Positions 29,254 to 38,623 of a stretch of 64,000 nucleotides of DNA are shown piece by piece (the first letter of the stretch is position 1; each line of letters opens with the position of its first letter). The notes under the pieces were generated by a model, which worked only from the letters and a program-made list of their open reading frames with translations, did no database searches and was not told where the DNA came from. A program made the position numbers and the translations under genes. The stretch is from Xanthomonas sp. CFBP 8443 (lineage in GTDB: Bacteria; Pseudomonadota; Gammaproteobacteria; Xanthomonadales; Xanthomonadaceae), in the NCBI RefSeq assembly GCF_025666195.1, contig NZ_CP102592.1, positions 1,922,001 to 1,986,000 of the forward strand, given 5' to 3'.

Positions 29254-29271
29254 GGTACGCCGCGGCGTACC
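29254..29271. promoter_or_regulatory. 18-bp perfect palindrome in the divergent regulator-operon gap
   Basis: GGTACGCCGCGGCGTACC is perfectly self-complementary and flanked by ACA...CTGT. It lies 30 bases upstream of the AraC-type gene and 120 bases upstream of the epimerase. TGTAGG occurs on both sides (about 29237 and 29274). It is a plausible operator. Confidence 0.55.
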
Positions 29272-29391
29272 CCTGTAGGTCGATCCTAGCCTATGTGGGG
29301 CGCCCCGGGCGATTGGGGTTGTGCGAACTTCCGCATTTATGACAGGCAAACGCTGCTAGCCCGCGGCAGCCCGGAATGTGAGCATGGGCCT

Positions 29392-30333
29392 ATGCATACA
29401 CTCGATGTGATCGACTCGCATACCGGCGGCGAACCGACCCGTGTCGTCGTCGCCGGCTTTCCCGACCTGGGCACCGGCCCGCTCGCGCAACGGCGCGATC
29501 TGTTCCGCGATCGTTTCGATCGCTGGCGCAGCGCCATCGCCTGCGAGCCGCGCGGCTCGGACACGATGGTCGGCGCGCTGCTGCTGCCGCCGATCGCCGC
29601 CGACGCCTGCGCCGCGGTGATCTTCTTCAACAACGTCGGTTACCTGGGCATGTGCGGCCACGGCACCATCGGCCTGGTGCGCACGCTGGCCGACATGGGC
29701 CGGCTGGCGCCGGGTACGCATCGCCTGGAGACGCCGGTGGGCACGGTCGGGGTGGAACTGCACGGCGACGGACGGGTGTCGGTGGACAACGTGGAGAGCT
29801 ACCGCCACGCCAGCGGCATCGAAGTGCAGGTGCCCGGCTACGGCCGCGTGCGCGGCGATGTGGCCTGGGGCGGCAACTGGTTCTTCATCACCGAACAGAC
29901 CCCGTGCGCGCTGGAACTGCGCAACCAGCGCGCGCTGACCGCCTACACCGAGGCGCTGCGGCTGGCGCTGGAGGCGGCCGGCATCCGCGGCGCCGACGAC
30001 GGCGAGATCGACCATATCGAGATCAACGGTCCGGCGCCGGACGCCAGCGCCGATGCGCGCAACTTCGTGCTGTGCCCGGGGCTGGCCTACGACCGCTCGC
30101 CGTGCGGCACCGGCACCAGCGCCAAGCTGGCGTGCCTGGCCGCCGACGGCAAGCTGGCCGCCGGCCAGGTGTGGCGCCAGCAGGGCATCCTCGGCAGCCT
30201 GTTCGAAGCCAGCTACGTGCCGGGCACCCGCGGCGTGCTGCCGCGGATCACCGGGCAGGCCCACCTCACCGCGCGCGCGCAGCTGCTGATCGATCCGCAG
30301 GATCCGTTCGCCTGGGGCATCGGCGCCGAATGA
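29392..30333 (+). CDS. 4-hydroxyproline 2-epimerase (proline racemase family)
   Basis: Converts trans-4-hydroxy-L-proline to cis-4-hydroxy-D-proline, the first step of bacterial hydroxyproline breakdown. The 313-residue length fits. Both catalytic cysteines are present: C88 in MCGHGTIG and C238 in [11 protein letters not shown], so it is an epimerase/racemase, not a Thr-type dehydratase. Also seen: [13 protein letters not shown]. Proline racemase activity cannot be excluded from sequence, but the downstream genes match the hydroxyproline route exactly. ATG at 29392 is preferred to an upstream in-frame ATG at 29293 because it gives the family N terminus [15 protein letters not shown]. The stop overlaps the next start (ATGA). 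Confidence 0.92.
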   Translation: MHTLDVIDSHTGGEPTRVVVAGFPDLGTGPLAQRRDLFRDRFDRWRSAIACEPRGSDTMVGALLLPPIAADACAAVIFFNNVGYLGMCGHGTIGLVRTLADMGRLAPGTHRLETPVGTVGVELHGDGRVSVDNVESYRHASGIEVQVPGYGRVRGDVAWGGNWFFITEQTPCALELRNQRALTAYTEALRLALEAAGIRGADDGEIDHIEINGPAPDASADARNFVLCPGLAYDRSPCGTGTSAKLACLAADGKLAAGQVWRQQGILGSLFEASYVPGTRGVLPRITGQAHLTARAQLLIDPQDPFAWGIGAE

Positions 30334-31430
30334 GCGGCTTCGACCTGATCGTCGTCGGCGCCGGCATCGTCGGCGCAGCCTGCGCCGATGCGGCCGCGGC
30401 CGCTGGCCTGCGGGTGGCGATCGTCGAGTCGGGCAGCATCGGCGGCGGCTCCACCGCCGCGGCGATGGGCCATCTGGTGGCGATGGACGATGACCCGGCG
30501 GAACTGGCGCTGTCGGCGTATTCGCTGCGCCTGTGGGAACAATTCGCGCAGCTGCCGGAGGCCGAGTACAGCCGCTGCGGCACGCTGTGGGTGGCGCGGC
30601 AGGCGCGCGAGCTGGAGGCGATCCCGGCCAAGATCCAGCGCCTGGCCGCCGCCGGCGTGCGCGCCGAGGCGATCGGCGCCGAGGCGCTGTACCAGTTGGA
30701 GCCGGCATTGGTGCCGGGCCTGGCCGGCGGCATGCGCGTGGCCGCCGAGGCGGTGGTGTATCCGCCGCGGATGGCGCGGCACCTGGTCGGCCGCGCGCTC
30801 GCCGCCGGTGCGCAGCTTTTCGCCGGGCGCCGCGCGCTGGCGCTGGCCGCCGACGGGCTGCGCCTGGACGACGGCAGCCGCCTGAGCGGGCCGGTGCTGG
30901 TCGCCACCGGCTGCGCGCTACCGGAGCTGCTGCCGGAACTGCCGATGCGGGCGCGCAAGGGCCAGTTGGTGATCACCGACCGCTATCCCGGCTTCGTCGG
31001 CCATCAGTTGCTGGAGCTGGGCTATGCCGACAGCGCGCACGGCAGCGACGGCAGCAGCGTGGCGTTCAACGTGCAGCCGCGGCCGACCGGACAGATCCTG
31101 ATCGGCTCCTCGCGCGAATTCGACGCCAGCGACCGCGGCGTGTCGATGCCGATGCTGCAGCGCATGCTCGAGCGCGCGTTCGCGTTCCTGCCCGGGCTGC
31201 GCCAGTTGCAGGCGATCCGGGTCTGGACCGGACTGCGTCCGGCCACGCCGGACGGCCGTCCGTACCTGGGCGCGGTGCCGCAGCGCAACGGCGTGTGGGT
31301 CGCCGCCGGCCACGAAGGCCTGGGCGTGACCACCGCGCTGGGCAGCGCACGGCTGCTGCTGGATCTGCTGCTGCAGCGACCTCCCGCACTGGACCCGGCG
31401 CCGTTCGCGCCGGCGCGGGCGCTGTCGTGA
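30330..31430 (+). CDS. FAD-dependent oxidoreductase, D-hydroxyproline dehydrogenase catalytic subunit
   Basis: A 366-residue DadA/GlcD-amine-oxidase-like flavoprotein with the N-terminal dinucleotide fold [20 protein letters not shown] and a C-terminal FAD motif ([32 protein letters not shown]). In the known pathway it oxidises cis-4-hydroxy-D-proline to 1-pyrroline-4-hydroxy-2-carboxylate, passing electrons to partner subunits. The next two genes encode a [2Fe-2S] subunit and a second flavoprotein, the same three-part make-up as the multi-subunit enzymes of pseudomonads. Starts within the stop of the previous gene (ATGA) and overlaps the next (GTGA). Confidence 0.88.
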   Translation: MSGFDLIVVGAGIVGAACADAAAAAGLRVAIVESGSIGGGSTAAAMGHLVAMDDDPAELALSAYSLRLWEQFAQLPEAEYSRCGTLWVARQARELEAIPAKIQRLAAAGVRAEAIGAEALYQLEPALVPGLAGGMRVAAEAVVYPPRMARHLVGRALAAGAQLFAGRRALALAADGLRLDDGSRLSGPVLVATGCALPELLPELPMRARKGQLVITDRYPGFVGHQLLELGYADSAHGSDGSSVAFNVQPRPTGQILIGSSREFDASDRGVSMPMLQRMLERAFAFLPGLRQLQAIRVWTGLRPATPDGRPYLGAVPQRNGVWVAAGHEGLGVTTALGSARLLLDLLLQRPPALDPAPFAPARALS

Positions 31431-31675
31431 GCGCGCCGATGCTGCGCCTGCAGGTCAACGGCCAGGCCCTGGAAGTGCTGGCCGGCAGCAGCGTGGCTGC
31501 GGCGGTGGCGCAGGTCGCGGTGCATTTCCGCCGCTCGCGCAGCGGCCAGCCGCGCGCGCCGCTGTGCGGCATGGGCGTGTGCAGCGAATGCCGGGTGCGC
31601 ATCGACGGCGTCGGCCAGTTGCGCGCCTGCATCACCCCGGCGCGCGACGGCATGCAGGTGTGGACCGATGGCTGA
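31427..31675 (+). CDS. [2Fe-2S] ferredoxin-like subunit of D-hydroxyproline dehydrogenase
   Basis: An 82-residue protein with a plant-type [2Fe-2S] pattern, CGMGVCSEC then a distant CIT (four Cys). It most likely carries electrons between the two flavoprotein subunits encoded on either side. The GTG at 31427 overlaps the previous stop (GTGA); an ATG at 31439, four codons later, is an alternative. It overlaps the following gene by 8 bases, which starts at 31668. Confidence 0.87.
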   Translation: MSAPMLRLQVNGQALEVLAGSSVAAAVAQVAVHFRRSRSGQPRAPLCGMGVCSECRVRIDGVGQLRACITPARDGMQVWTDG

Positions 31676-33008
31676 GCCGCGCGCGCTGCATTACGACGTG
31701 GTCGTGGCCGGCGCCGGTCCGGCCGGCCTGGCGGCGGCGTTGGCCGCGGCCGGGCACGGCCGGCGCGTGGCGCTGGTCGACCTGCAGGCGCGCGCCGGCG
31801 GCCAGATCTGGCGCCACGACGTCGCCCACGCGCCGCCGCGGCTGGCCGCGCGCGTGCTGGCGCAGCTGGCGGCGAGCAAGATCGAATTCCTGTCGCAGAC
31901 CCAGTTGCTGATGGCGCAGGACCGGCAACTGCTGGCCGATGGCCCGCAGGGCGCGCGCTGGATCGGCTACGACGCGCTGGTGCTGGCCACCGGTGCGCGC
32001 GAACTGCTGCTGCCGTTCCCGGGCTGGACCTTGCCCGGCGTCACCGGCGCCGGCGGCGCGCAGGCGCTGGCCAAGCAGGGCTGGCCGCTGGCCGGCAAGC
32101 GCGTGCTGGTCGCCGGCAGCGGTCCGCTGTTGCTGGCCAGCGCGGCGACGCTGCGCCGGCACGGCGCGCAGGTGTTGGGCATCGTCGAACAGGCGCCGCT
32201 GCGCGCGCTGGCCGGCTTCGCCGCGCAGTTGCCGTGGCGCTGGCCGGACAAGGCGCTGCAGGCGCTGGCGCTGCGCGCGCAACTGGCCGGCGTCGGCTAC
32301 CACAGCGGCAGCGTGGTGCTGGCCGCGCACGGCGAGGGCCAACTGCAGTCGGTGGAGATCGACGGCCCGCGCGGCCGCCGCCGCATCGACTGCGACCAGC
32401 TGGCGGTGGGCTACGGCCTGGTGCCGAACGTGGAGCTGGCGCAGCTGCTCGGCTGCCGCCTGGCGCACAGCGGCGCGCATCCGTGCGTGGCGGTGGACGC
32501 GCAACTGCGCACCAGCGTCGAGGGCGTGTACGCGGCCGGCGAAGCGCTGGGCATCGGCGGCCGCGACTGCGCGCGGGTCGAAGGCGCCATCGCCGGGCAC
32601 CTGGCGGCCGGGCAGGGCGCCGCCGCGCAGGCACTGCACCCGCAACGGCGGCGCGCGCGCGCGTTCGCCACCTTGCTGCAGCGCCACTTCGCGCTGGACC
32701 CGCGTATCCACGCGCTGGCCGCGCCGGACACGCTGGTGTGCCGCTGCGAGGACGTGCCGCTGTCGGCGCTGCGCGGCTACGACGATCTGCGCGACGCCAA
32801 GCTGGCCACGCGTTGCGGCATGGGCGCCTGCCAGGGCCGCATCTGCGGCAGCGCGCTGACCGAGCTGGGGCTGGCGCCGCGGCGCGACGATTTCTCCGAC
32901 GACGGCCGCCGGCCGCCGCTGTTCCCGGTGCGGCTGGCCGCGCTGGCCGATTGCCTGCCCAGCGCTTCCCCTCCCGACCACTCCTTCCCAACCCTCGACA
33001 AGGTGTAA
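31668..33008 (+). CDS. NAD(P)/FAD-type oxidoreductase with BFD-like [2Fe-2S] domain, D-hydroxyproline dehydrogenase subunit
   Basis: A 446-residue flavoprotein: dinucleotide folds VVVAGAGPAGLAAALAA (about 11-27) and KRVLVAGSGPLLLASAATL (about 144), a GVYAAGEALGIGG FAD motif, and a C-terminal BFD-like domain with VCRCEDV and TRCGMGACQGRICG (four Cys). The same architecture is found in octopine/nopaline and hydroxyproline dehydrogenase alpha subunits. It accepts electrons from the catalytic subunit. Overlaps the upstream [2Fe-2S] gene and is 4 bases from the next. Confidence 0.88.
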   Translation: MAEPRALHYDVVVAGAGPAGLAAALAAAGHGRRVALVDLQARAGGQIWRHDVAHAPPRLAARVLAQLAASKIEFLSQTQLLMAQDRQLLADGPQGARWIGYDALVLATGARELLLPFPGWTLPGVTGAGGAQALAKQGWPLAGKRVLVAGSGPLLLASAATLRRHGAQVLGIVEQAPLRALAGFAAQLPWRWPDKALQALALRAQLAGVGYHSGSVVLAAHGEGQLQSVEIDGPRGRRRIDCDQLAVGYGLVPNVELAQLLGCRLAHSGAHPCVAVDAQLRTSVEGVYAAGEALGIGGRDCARVEGAIAGHLAAGQGAAAQALHPQRRRARAFATLLQRHFALDPRIHALAAPDTLVCRCEDVPLSALRGYDDLRDAKLATRCGMGACQGRICGSALTELGLAPRRDDFSDDGRRPPLFPVRLAALADCLPSASPPDHSFPTLDKV

Positions 33009-33012
33009 TCCC

Positions 33013-33918
33013 ATGAGCAAGGCTTCCTTCTGGTACGGCGTGCTGCCGGCCATCACCACTCCGTTCAATGCCGACGGCAGCATCGACCACGCGTTCCTGG
33101 CCAAGCATGCGCAGGTCATGGTCGACGCCGGCTGCACCGCGATCGTGCCGCTGGGTTCGCTCGGCGAAGCGGCCACGCTCAGCTTCGACGACAAGGTCGC
33201 GGTCCTGAAGACCCTGGTGCAGGCGCTGGACGGCCGCATCCCGGTGGTGCCGGGCATCGCCGCGCTGTCCACCGACGAGGCCGTGCGCCTGGCGCAGGCC
33301 GCCAAGCAGGTCGGCTGCGGCGGGATCATGGTGCTGCCGCCGTACGTGTACTCCACCGACTGGCGCGAGATGGGCGCGCATGCGCGTGCGGTGATCGCCG
33401 CCACCGACCTGCCGGTGATCCTGTACAACAACCCGGTGGCCTACAAGACCGATTTCAGCCCGGCGCAGATCGCCGAGCTGGCCGCCGAATTCCCGAACCT
33501 GCAGGCGGTCAAGGAATCCTCCGGCGACGTGCGCCGCTTCGCCGCGCTGGGCGAGCTGCTCAACGACCGCCTGGTGCTGCTGGTGGGCATGGACGATGCG
33601 ATCGTCGAAGGCCTCAGCATGGGCGCCAAGGGCTGGATCGCCGGCCTGGTCAACGCGTATCCGAAGGAGTCGGTGAAGCTGTTCGAGCTGGCCCGCGACG
33701 GCGGCTATCCGGCGGCCAAGGCGCTGTACGACTGGTTCCTGCCGCTGCTGCGCCTGGACACCGTGCCCAAGTTCGTGCAGCTGATCAAGCTGGTGCAGGA
33801 GAAGGTCGGCCTGGGCAGCGAGCGCGTGCGCGCACCGCGCCTGGTCGTCGACGGCGCCGAGCGCGAAGCGGCGCTGAAGGTGATCGACCACGCCATCGCC
33901 ACCCACCCCGGGCTCTGA
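33013..33918 (+). CDS. 1-pyrroline-4-hydroxy-2-carboxylate deaminase (DHDPS family)
   Basis: A 301-residue Schiff-base lyase of the dihydrodipicolinate-synthase family that converts 1-pyrroline-4-hydroxy-2-carboxylate to 2-oxoglutarate semialdehyde and ammonia. The active-site Lys167 (AVKESSGDVRR) and Tyr138 (VILYNNPVAYKTD) are present, with the loop PLGSLGEAATLS. Sequence alone does not separate it from dihydrodipicolinate synthase; position between the hydroxyproline dehydrogenase subunits and the semialdehyde dehydrogenase does. AAGGTG precedes the start. Confidence 0.9.
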   Translation: MSKASFWYGVLPAITTPFNADGSIDHAFLAKHAQVMVDAGCTAIVPLGSLGEAATLSFDDKVAVLKTLVQALDGRIPVVPGIAALSTDEAVRLAQAAKQVGCGGIMVLPPYVYSTDWREMGAHARAVIAATDLPVILYNNPVAYKTDFSPAQIAELAAEFPNLQAVKESSGDVRRFAALGELLNDRLVLLVGMDDAIVEGLSMGAKGWIAGLVNAYPKESVKLFELARDGGYPAAKALYDWFLPLLRLDTVPKFVQLIKLVQEKVGLGSERVRAPRLVVDGAEREAALKVIDHAIATHPGL

Positions 33919-33919
33919 G

Positions 33920-35512
33920 ATGAGCATGCAGCCGCTGTTGCTCGCCGGCCACTGGCAGCCCTCGCTGGAACTGCGCGGCAGCTTCCGCGCCGAGGACCCG
34001 CGCGACGGGAACGCATTCGGCCCGGAGTTCCCGGTCAGCGGCGCCGCCGACCTGGAAGCGGCGCTGAGCGCGGCGGTGCTGGTCGCCGACGCGCTGGCCG
34101 CGGCGTCGCCCGAGCGCATCGCCGGCTTCCTCGACGCCTACGCCGCGGCGATCGAGGCCGACGTCGAGCAGTTGGTCGCGCTGGCGCATGCCGAGACCGG
34201 CCTGCCGGTCGAGCCGCGCCTGGCCAAGGTGGAACTGCCGCGCGCCAGCGGCCAGTTGCGCCAGGCCGCGCAGGCGGTGCGCAGCCATAGCTGGACGCAG
34301 CCGGTGATCGACACCGCGGCCGGGCTGCGCGCGCAGCTGGGGCCGCTGCACAAGCCGGTATTGGTGTTCGGCCCGAACAACTTCCCGTTCGCGTTCAATG
34401 CGGTGGCCGGCAGCGATTTCGCCTCGGCGATCGCCGCGCGCAATCCGGTCATCGCCAAGGCGCATCCCTCGCACCCGGCCACCAGCCAGCGCCTGGCGCA
34501 GCTCGCGCACCAGGCACTGCTGGACAACGGCCTGCCAGCCGCGGCGGTGCAGCTGCTGTACCACTTCGACAACGCGCTGGGCCTGGAACTGGCCGGCGAT
34601 CCGCGGCTGGGCGCGATCGGCTTCACCGGCAGCCGTGCCGGCGGGCTGGCGCTGAAGGCCGCGGCCGACCGCGCCGGCGTGCTGGCCTACGTCGAGCTGT
34701 CCAGCGTCAATCCGGTGTTCCTGCTGCCGGGCGTGCTGGCCGAGCGCGGCACGGCGCTGGCGCAGGAGTTCTTCTCCTCGTGCACGATGGGCAGCGGCCA
34801 GTTCTGCACCAATCCCGGCATCCTGGTGGTGCCCGAGGGCGAGGCCGGCGATGCGTTCGTCGCCGCAGCCGCGGCGCACTTCGCCGGCGCCGCGCCGAGC
34901 CTGCTGTTCTCGCGCGGCGTGCTCGAGCACCTGCAACGCGGCGTGGCCACGCTGCGCGACGCCGGTGCTGCGCTGCTGGCCGGCGGCGACGCGGCAGCGG
35001 CGCCGGGCTATCGGCATGCGCCGACCCTGCTGCAGGTCTCGGCGCAGGCCTTCCTGCAACAGCCCGAGGCGCTGCAGACCGAGGCGTTCGGCCCGGTCAG
35101 CCTGGTGGTGCGTGTCGCCGGCCTGGCGGAAATGACCGCACTGGCGCACAGCCTGGAGGGCAACCTCACCGGCACCGTGTACCGTGCCGCCGACGGCAGC
35201 GACGACGTGCTATTCGCCGCGGTGGCCGCGGCGTTGCGGCCGCGGGTGGGGCGCCTGATCTGCAACAAGATGCCGACCGGCGTGGCGGTCAGCGCGGCGA
35301 TGAACCACGGCGGGCCGTACCCGAGCACCGGCCATCCCGGCTTCACCGCGGTCGGCATGCCGGCCGCGATCCGCCGCTTCGCCGCGCTGCACAGCTACGA
35401 CGGCCTGCCCGATGCGCTGCTGCCGGCACTGCTGCGCGACCGCAATCCTGGCGGCGTGCAGCGGCTGATCGACGGCCAGTGGAGCGCTGCCGACGTGGGG
35501 CAGGCGACATGA
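33920..35512 (+). CDS. 2-oxoglutarate semialdehyde dehydrogenase (NADP+ type)
   Basis: A 530-residue aldehyde dehydrogenase, the last step from hydroxyproline to 2-oxoglutarate. Catalytic C296 (SGQFCTNPG) and E259 (VELSSVNPVFLLPG) are present along with PNNFPFAFNAVAG and FTGSRAGG. The length and SSCTMGSGQFCTNPG are typical of the ketoglutarate-semialdehyde/glucarate branch. Starts 1 base after the deaminase stop; its stop overlaps the next start (ATGA). Confidence 0.92.
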   Translation: MSMQPLLLAGHWQPSLELRGSFRAEDPRDGNAFGPEFPVSGAADLEAALSAAVLVADALAAASPERIAGFLDAYAAAIEADVEQLVALAHAETGLPVEPRLAKVELPRASGQLRQAAQAVRSHSWTQPVIDTAAGLRAQLGPLHKPVLVFGPNNFPFAFNAVAGSDFASAIAARNPVIAKAHPSHPATSQRLAQLAHQALLDNGLPAAAVQLLYHFDNALGLELAGDPRLGAIGFTGSRAGGLALKAAADRAGVLAYVELSSVNPVFLLPGVLAERGTALAQEFFSSCTMGSGQFCTNPGILVVPEGEAGDAFVAAAAAHFAGAAPSLLFSRGVLEHLQRGVATLRDAGAALLAGGDAAAAPGYRHAPTLLQVSAQAFLQQPEALQTEAFGPVSLVVRVAGLAEMTALAHSLEGNLTGTVYRAADGSDDVLFAAVAAALRPRVGRLICNKMPTGVAVSAAMNHGGPYPSTGHPGFTAVGMPAAIRRFAALHSYDGLPDALLPALLRDRNPGGVQRLIDGQWSAADVGQAT

Positions 35513-36714
35513 GCGCGGCGCAGATCGGCGGGCTGAGCCTGGCCATGGCGCAGGCGCAGCTGGCGCCGTGGCCGACGCCGGCGCCGCCGATCCAGCCGCA
35601 GGAATACCAGCAGCGGCTGGCGCAGGCGCGCACGTTGTTGCGCGCGCACGGCGCCGACGCGCTGCTGATCGGCGCCGGCGCCTCGCTGCGCTATTTCACC
35701 GGCGTGCCATGGGGCGCCAGCGAGCGCCTGGTGGCGATGCTGCTGACTGCCGAGGGCGATCCGCTGCTGATCTGCCCGGCGTTCGAGGAAGGCTCGCTGG
35801 ACGCGGTGCTGCGCATCCCGGTGCGCAAGCGGCTGTGGGAAGAACACGAGGACCCGCACGGGCTGGTCGCCGAGGCGCTGAGCGAACTCGGCGCGCAGGC
35901 GCTGGCGTTGGATCCGGGCATCGCCTTCGCGGTGCACAGCGGGTTGAGCGCGGTGCTGGACCGGGTCGCGATCCGCGATGCGGCGCCGATCGTGGACGGC
36001 TGCCGCATGCGCAAGTCGGCGGCGGAACTGGCGCTGATGCAGCAGGCCTGCGACATGACCCTGCAGGTGCAACGCCTGGCCGCGGGACTGGTCCACGAAG
36101 GCATCACCACCGCCGAACTGGTGCGCTTCATCGACCAGGCGCACCGCGCGCTCGGCGCCGACAACGGCTCCACCTTCTGCATCGTGCAGTTCGGCCATGC
36201 GACCGCCTATCCGCACGGCATCCCCGGGGTGCAGGCGCTGCGTCCGGGCGAACTGGTGCTGATCGATACCGGCTGCACCGTGCACGGCTACCACTCCGAC
36301 ATCACCCGCACCTACATCTTCGGCGAGCCGAGCGAGAAGCAGCGGCGCATCTGGCAGCTGGAGCACGATGCGCAGGCGGCCGCGTTCGCCGCGGTGCGCC
36401 CGGGCGTGAGCTGCGCATCAGTGGACCAGGCGGCGCGCGAGGTGCTGCAGGCCGCGGGCCTTGGGCCCGACTATCGCTTGCCGGGGCTGCCGCATCGCAC
36501 CGGCCACGGCTGCGGCATGAGCATCCACGAGGCGCCGTACCTGGTGCGCGGCAATGCGCTGGCGCTGGCGCCGGGCATGTGCTGCAGCAACGAGCCGATG
36601 ATCGTGGTGCCGGGCGAGTTCGGCGTGCGCCTGGAAGACCATTTCTACGTCACCGAACACGGCGCGCAGTGGTTCACGCCGCCGTCGCCGGCGATCGACC
36701 GGCCGTTCGCCTGA
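35509..36714 (+). CDS. M24 family metallopeptidase (Xaa-Pro dipeptidase/aminopeptidase type)
   Basis: A 401-residue creatinase/prolidase-fold enzyme: an N-terminal domain (about 20-165) and the pita-bread catalytic domain. The five metal ligands are present in LVLIDTGCTVHGYHSDITRTY (two Asp), GHGCGMSIHEAPYL (His), CSNEPMIVV and VRLEDHFYV (Glu). Such enzymes cleave X-Pro bonds; in this operon it could release hydroxyproline from dipeptides. No signal peptide, so cytoplasmic. Translationally coupled to the upstream dehydrogenase gene (ATGA). Confidence 0.9.
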   Translation: MSAAQIGGLSLAMAQAQLAPWPTPAPPIQPQEYQQRLAQARTLLRAHGADALLIGAGASLRYFTGVPWGASERLVAMLLTAEGDPLLICPAFEEGSLDAVLRIPVRKRLWEEHEDPHGLVAEALSELGAQALALDPGIAFAVHSGLSAVLDRVAIRDAAPIVDGCRMRKSAAELALMQQACDMTLQVQRLAAGLVHEGITTAELVRFIDQAHRALGADNGSTFCIVQFGHATAYPHGIPGVQALRPGELVLIDTGCTVHGYHSDITRTYIFGEPSEKQRRIWQLEHDAQAAAFAAVRPGVSCASVDQAAREVLQAAGLGPDYRLPGLPHRTGHGCGMSIHEAPYLVRGNALALAPGMCCSNEPMIVVPGEFGVRLEDHFYVTEHGAQWFTPPSPAIDRPFA

Positions 36715-36793
36715 TGCGCGCGGCGGCCGCCAGCGCCTTGCGCCAATCGCGCGTGCCGCCGCCCGCGTTCCATCTGTTTGCCGGAGTCCGCCG

Positions 36794-38623
36794 ATGAGAT
36801 GCGTCCGCCTGTTCGTCCCCGGCGCGCTGGCCGCGGCGTTGCTGGCCGCCTGCCAGCCGGCCACGCCGTCGGCAGTACCGCAGCCGGCAACCGCGGCGGC
36901 CACGCCGGCGCAGAAGCCCGACCAGGCCTTCGCCGCCTTGCTCGACGCGCAGTGGCAGTACCAGCTCGAACACCATCCGGAGTTCGCCAGCATCATCGGC
37001 GACACGCGCTACAACGACCGCTGGAGCGATTATTCGCCGGCGGCGCTGCAGGCCGAGCGGCAGGCTACCGCCGAGTTCCTGAAGCGCTTCGAGGCGGTGG
37101 ATGCGACGGCGCTGTCGGCGCAGGACCAGCTGAGCCTGCAGATGATGCTGCGCCAGTTGCGCGACCGGCTGGAGGCGATCGCGCTGAACAACGATGCGAT
37201 GCCGCTGGAGCCGGTCGGCGGCATCCAACTGGCGTTGCCGGGCTATGCGCAGGCGTTCCCGTTCGCCAGCGTCAAGGACTACGAGGACTACATCAAGCGC
37301 CTGCAGGCGATCCCGGCCCTGCTCGACCAGGTGGTGGCGCTGTCGCGCGCCGGCGCCAAGGACGGGCTGGTGCAGCCCAAATACCTGCTAGAGCGCATTC
37401 CGGCGCAGGTGCGCGAGATCGCCGCGCCGGCCGGGGCCGACAGCCCGTTCGCGCTGCCGCTGCAGACATTCCCCGACGCGGTGCCGGCGGCCGAGCGCGC
37501 GCGCCTGCGTGCGGCGATGCTCGCGGCGATCGACCAGCAGGTGCGCCCGGCCTACGCCAAGCTGGCCGATTTCGTCGCCGACGAATACGCGCCGCAGGGC
37601 CGCGCCCACGAAGGGCTGTGGTCGCTGCCCGATGGCGAGCGCCGCTACCGCTACGCGATCCATACCCAGACCACCACCGACAAGTCGCCCGAGCAGATCC
37701 ACCAGATCGGCCTGGCCGAAGTGGCGCGCATCGAAGGCGAGATGAGCGCCATCGCCAAACAGCTCGGCTATGCCGACCTGGCCGCGCTGCGCGAGGCGGT
37801 GGCGCGCGACCGCAGGTTCTTCGCCAGTTCGCGCGAGCAGATCCTGCAGCGCTACCGCGACGACATCGCACAGATGCAGCCGCAGCTGCCCAAGCTGTTC
37901 GGCACCTTGCCGAAGACGCCGCTGGAAGTGCGCGCGATGGCTGAGTTCCGCAGCACCGCGCCGGGCGCGGAGTACTGGCAGAGCGACGCGCAGGGCAGCA
38001 AGCCGGCGCTGGTGATGGTCAACACCAGCGACTACGCGCAGCGTACCCTGGTCAACATCGAGGCCACCGCGTATCACGAAGGCGTGCCCGGCCATCACCT
38101 GCAGATCTCGCTCGCGCAGACCCTGCCGCTGCCGCCGTTCCGCCAGCAGTCCGGCTACAACGCCTACGTCGAAGGCTGGGCACTGTATGCCGAACGCCTG
38201 GGCAAGGACGTGGGGTTCTACAAGGATCCGTACAGCGACTACGGCCGCCTGGCCGGCGAGCTGCTGCGCGCCAACCGGCTGGTGCTGGACACCGGCGTGC
38301 ACTACAAGCGCTGGACCCGGCAGCAGATGATCGACTTCTTCCACGCGCATCCGTCCGATGACGAACCCAGCATCCAGGCCGAGACCGACCGCTACATCGC
38401 CTGGCCGGGCCAGGCACTGGGCTACAAGCTCGGCGAGCTGGACATCCTGGCGCTGCGCGAGAAGGCCAAGCGCGAACTCGGCGCGGGTTTCGACATCCGC
38501 GCCTTCCACGACCAGATCCTCGGCGGCGGCGCGATGCCGCTGGACCTGCTGGATGCGCGCATCGACGCGTGGATCGCGCAGGCCAAGGCCGCTGCGGTCG
38601 CCACCCCGGAGAAACCCCGATGA
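36794..38623 (+). CDS. DUF885 family lipoprotein, probable peptidase (copy 1)
   Basis: A 609-residue predicted lipoprotein (ALAAALLAAC at the N terminus). DUF885 proteins carry an HExxPGHxxQ zinc-protease-like motif, here HEGVPGHHLQ from H428, with EGWALYAERLGKD downstream; their substrates are poorly known. It starts 79 bases after the M24 gene and overlaps the next DUF885 gene (ATGA), so it appears to belong to the hydroxyproline operon, perhaps cutting peptides in the periplasm. Confidence 0.88.
   Translation: MRCVRLFVPGALAAALLAACQPATPSAVPQPATAAATPAQKPDQAFAALLDAQWQYQLEHHPEFASIIGDTRYNDRWSDYSPAALQAERQATAEFLKRFEAVDATALSAQDQLSLQMMLRQLRDRLEAIALNNDAMPLEPVGGIQLALPGYAQAFPFASVKDYEDYIKRLQAIPALLDQVVALSRAGAKDGLVQPKYLLERIPAQVREIAAPAGADSPFALPLQTFPDAVPAAERARLRAAMLAAIDQQVRPAYAKLADFVADEYAPQGRAHEGLWSLPDGERRYRYAIHTQTTTDKSPEQIHQIGLAEVARIEGEMSAIAKQLGYADLAALREAVARDRRFFASSREQILQRYRDDIAQMQPQLPKLFGTLPKTPLEVRAMAEFRSTAPGAEYWQSDAQGSKPALVMVNTSDYAQRTLVNIEATAYHEGVPGHHLQISLAQTLPLPPFRQQSGYNAYVEGWALYAERLGKDVGFYKDPYSDYGRLAGELLRANRLVLDTGVHYKRWTRQQMIDFFHAHPSDDEPSIQAETDRYIAWPGQALGYKLGELDILALREKAKRELGAGFDIRAFHDQILGGGAMPLDLLDARIDAWIAQAKAAAVATPEKPR

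Noticed and set aside
33013..33918. Dihydrodipicolinate synthase (lysine pathway)
   Set aside because: Family fold fits, but position in the hydroxyproline operon favours the deaminase.
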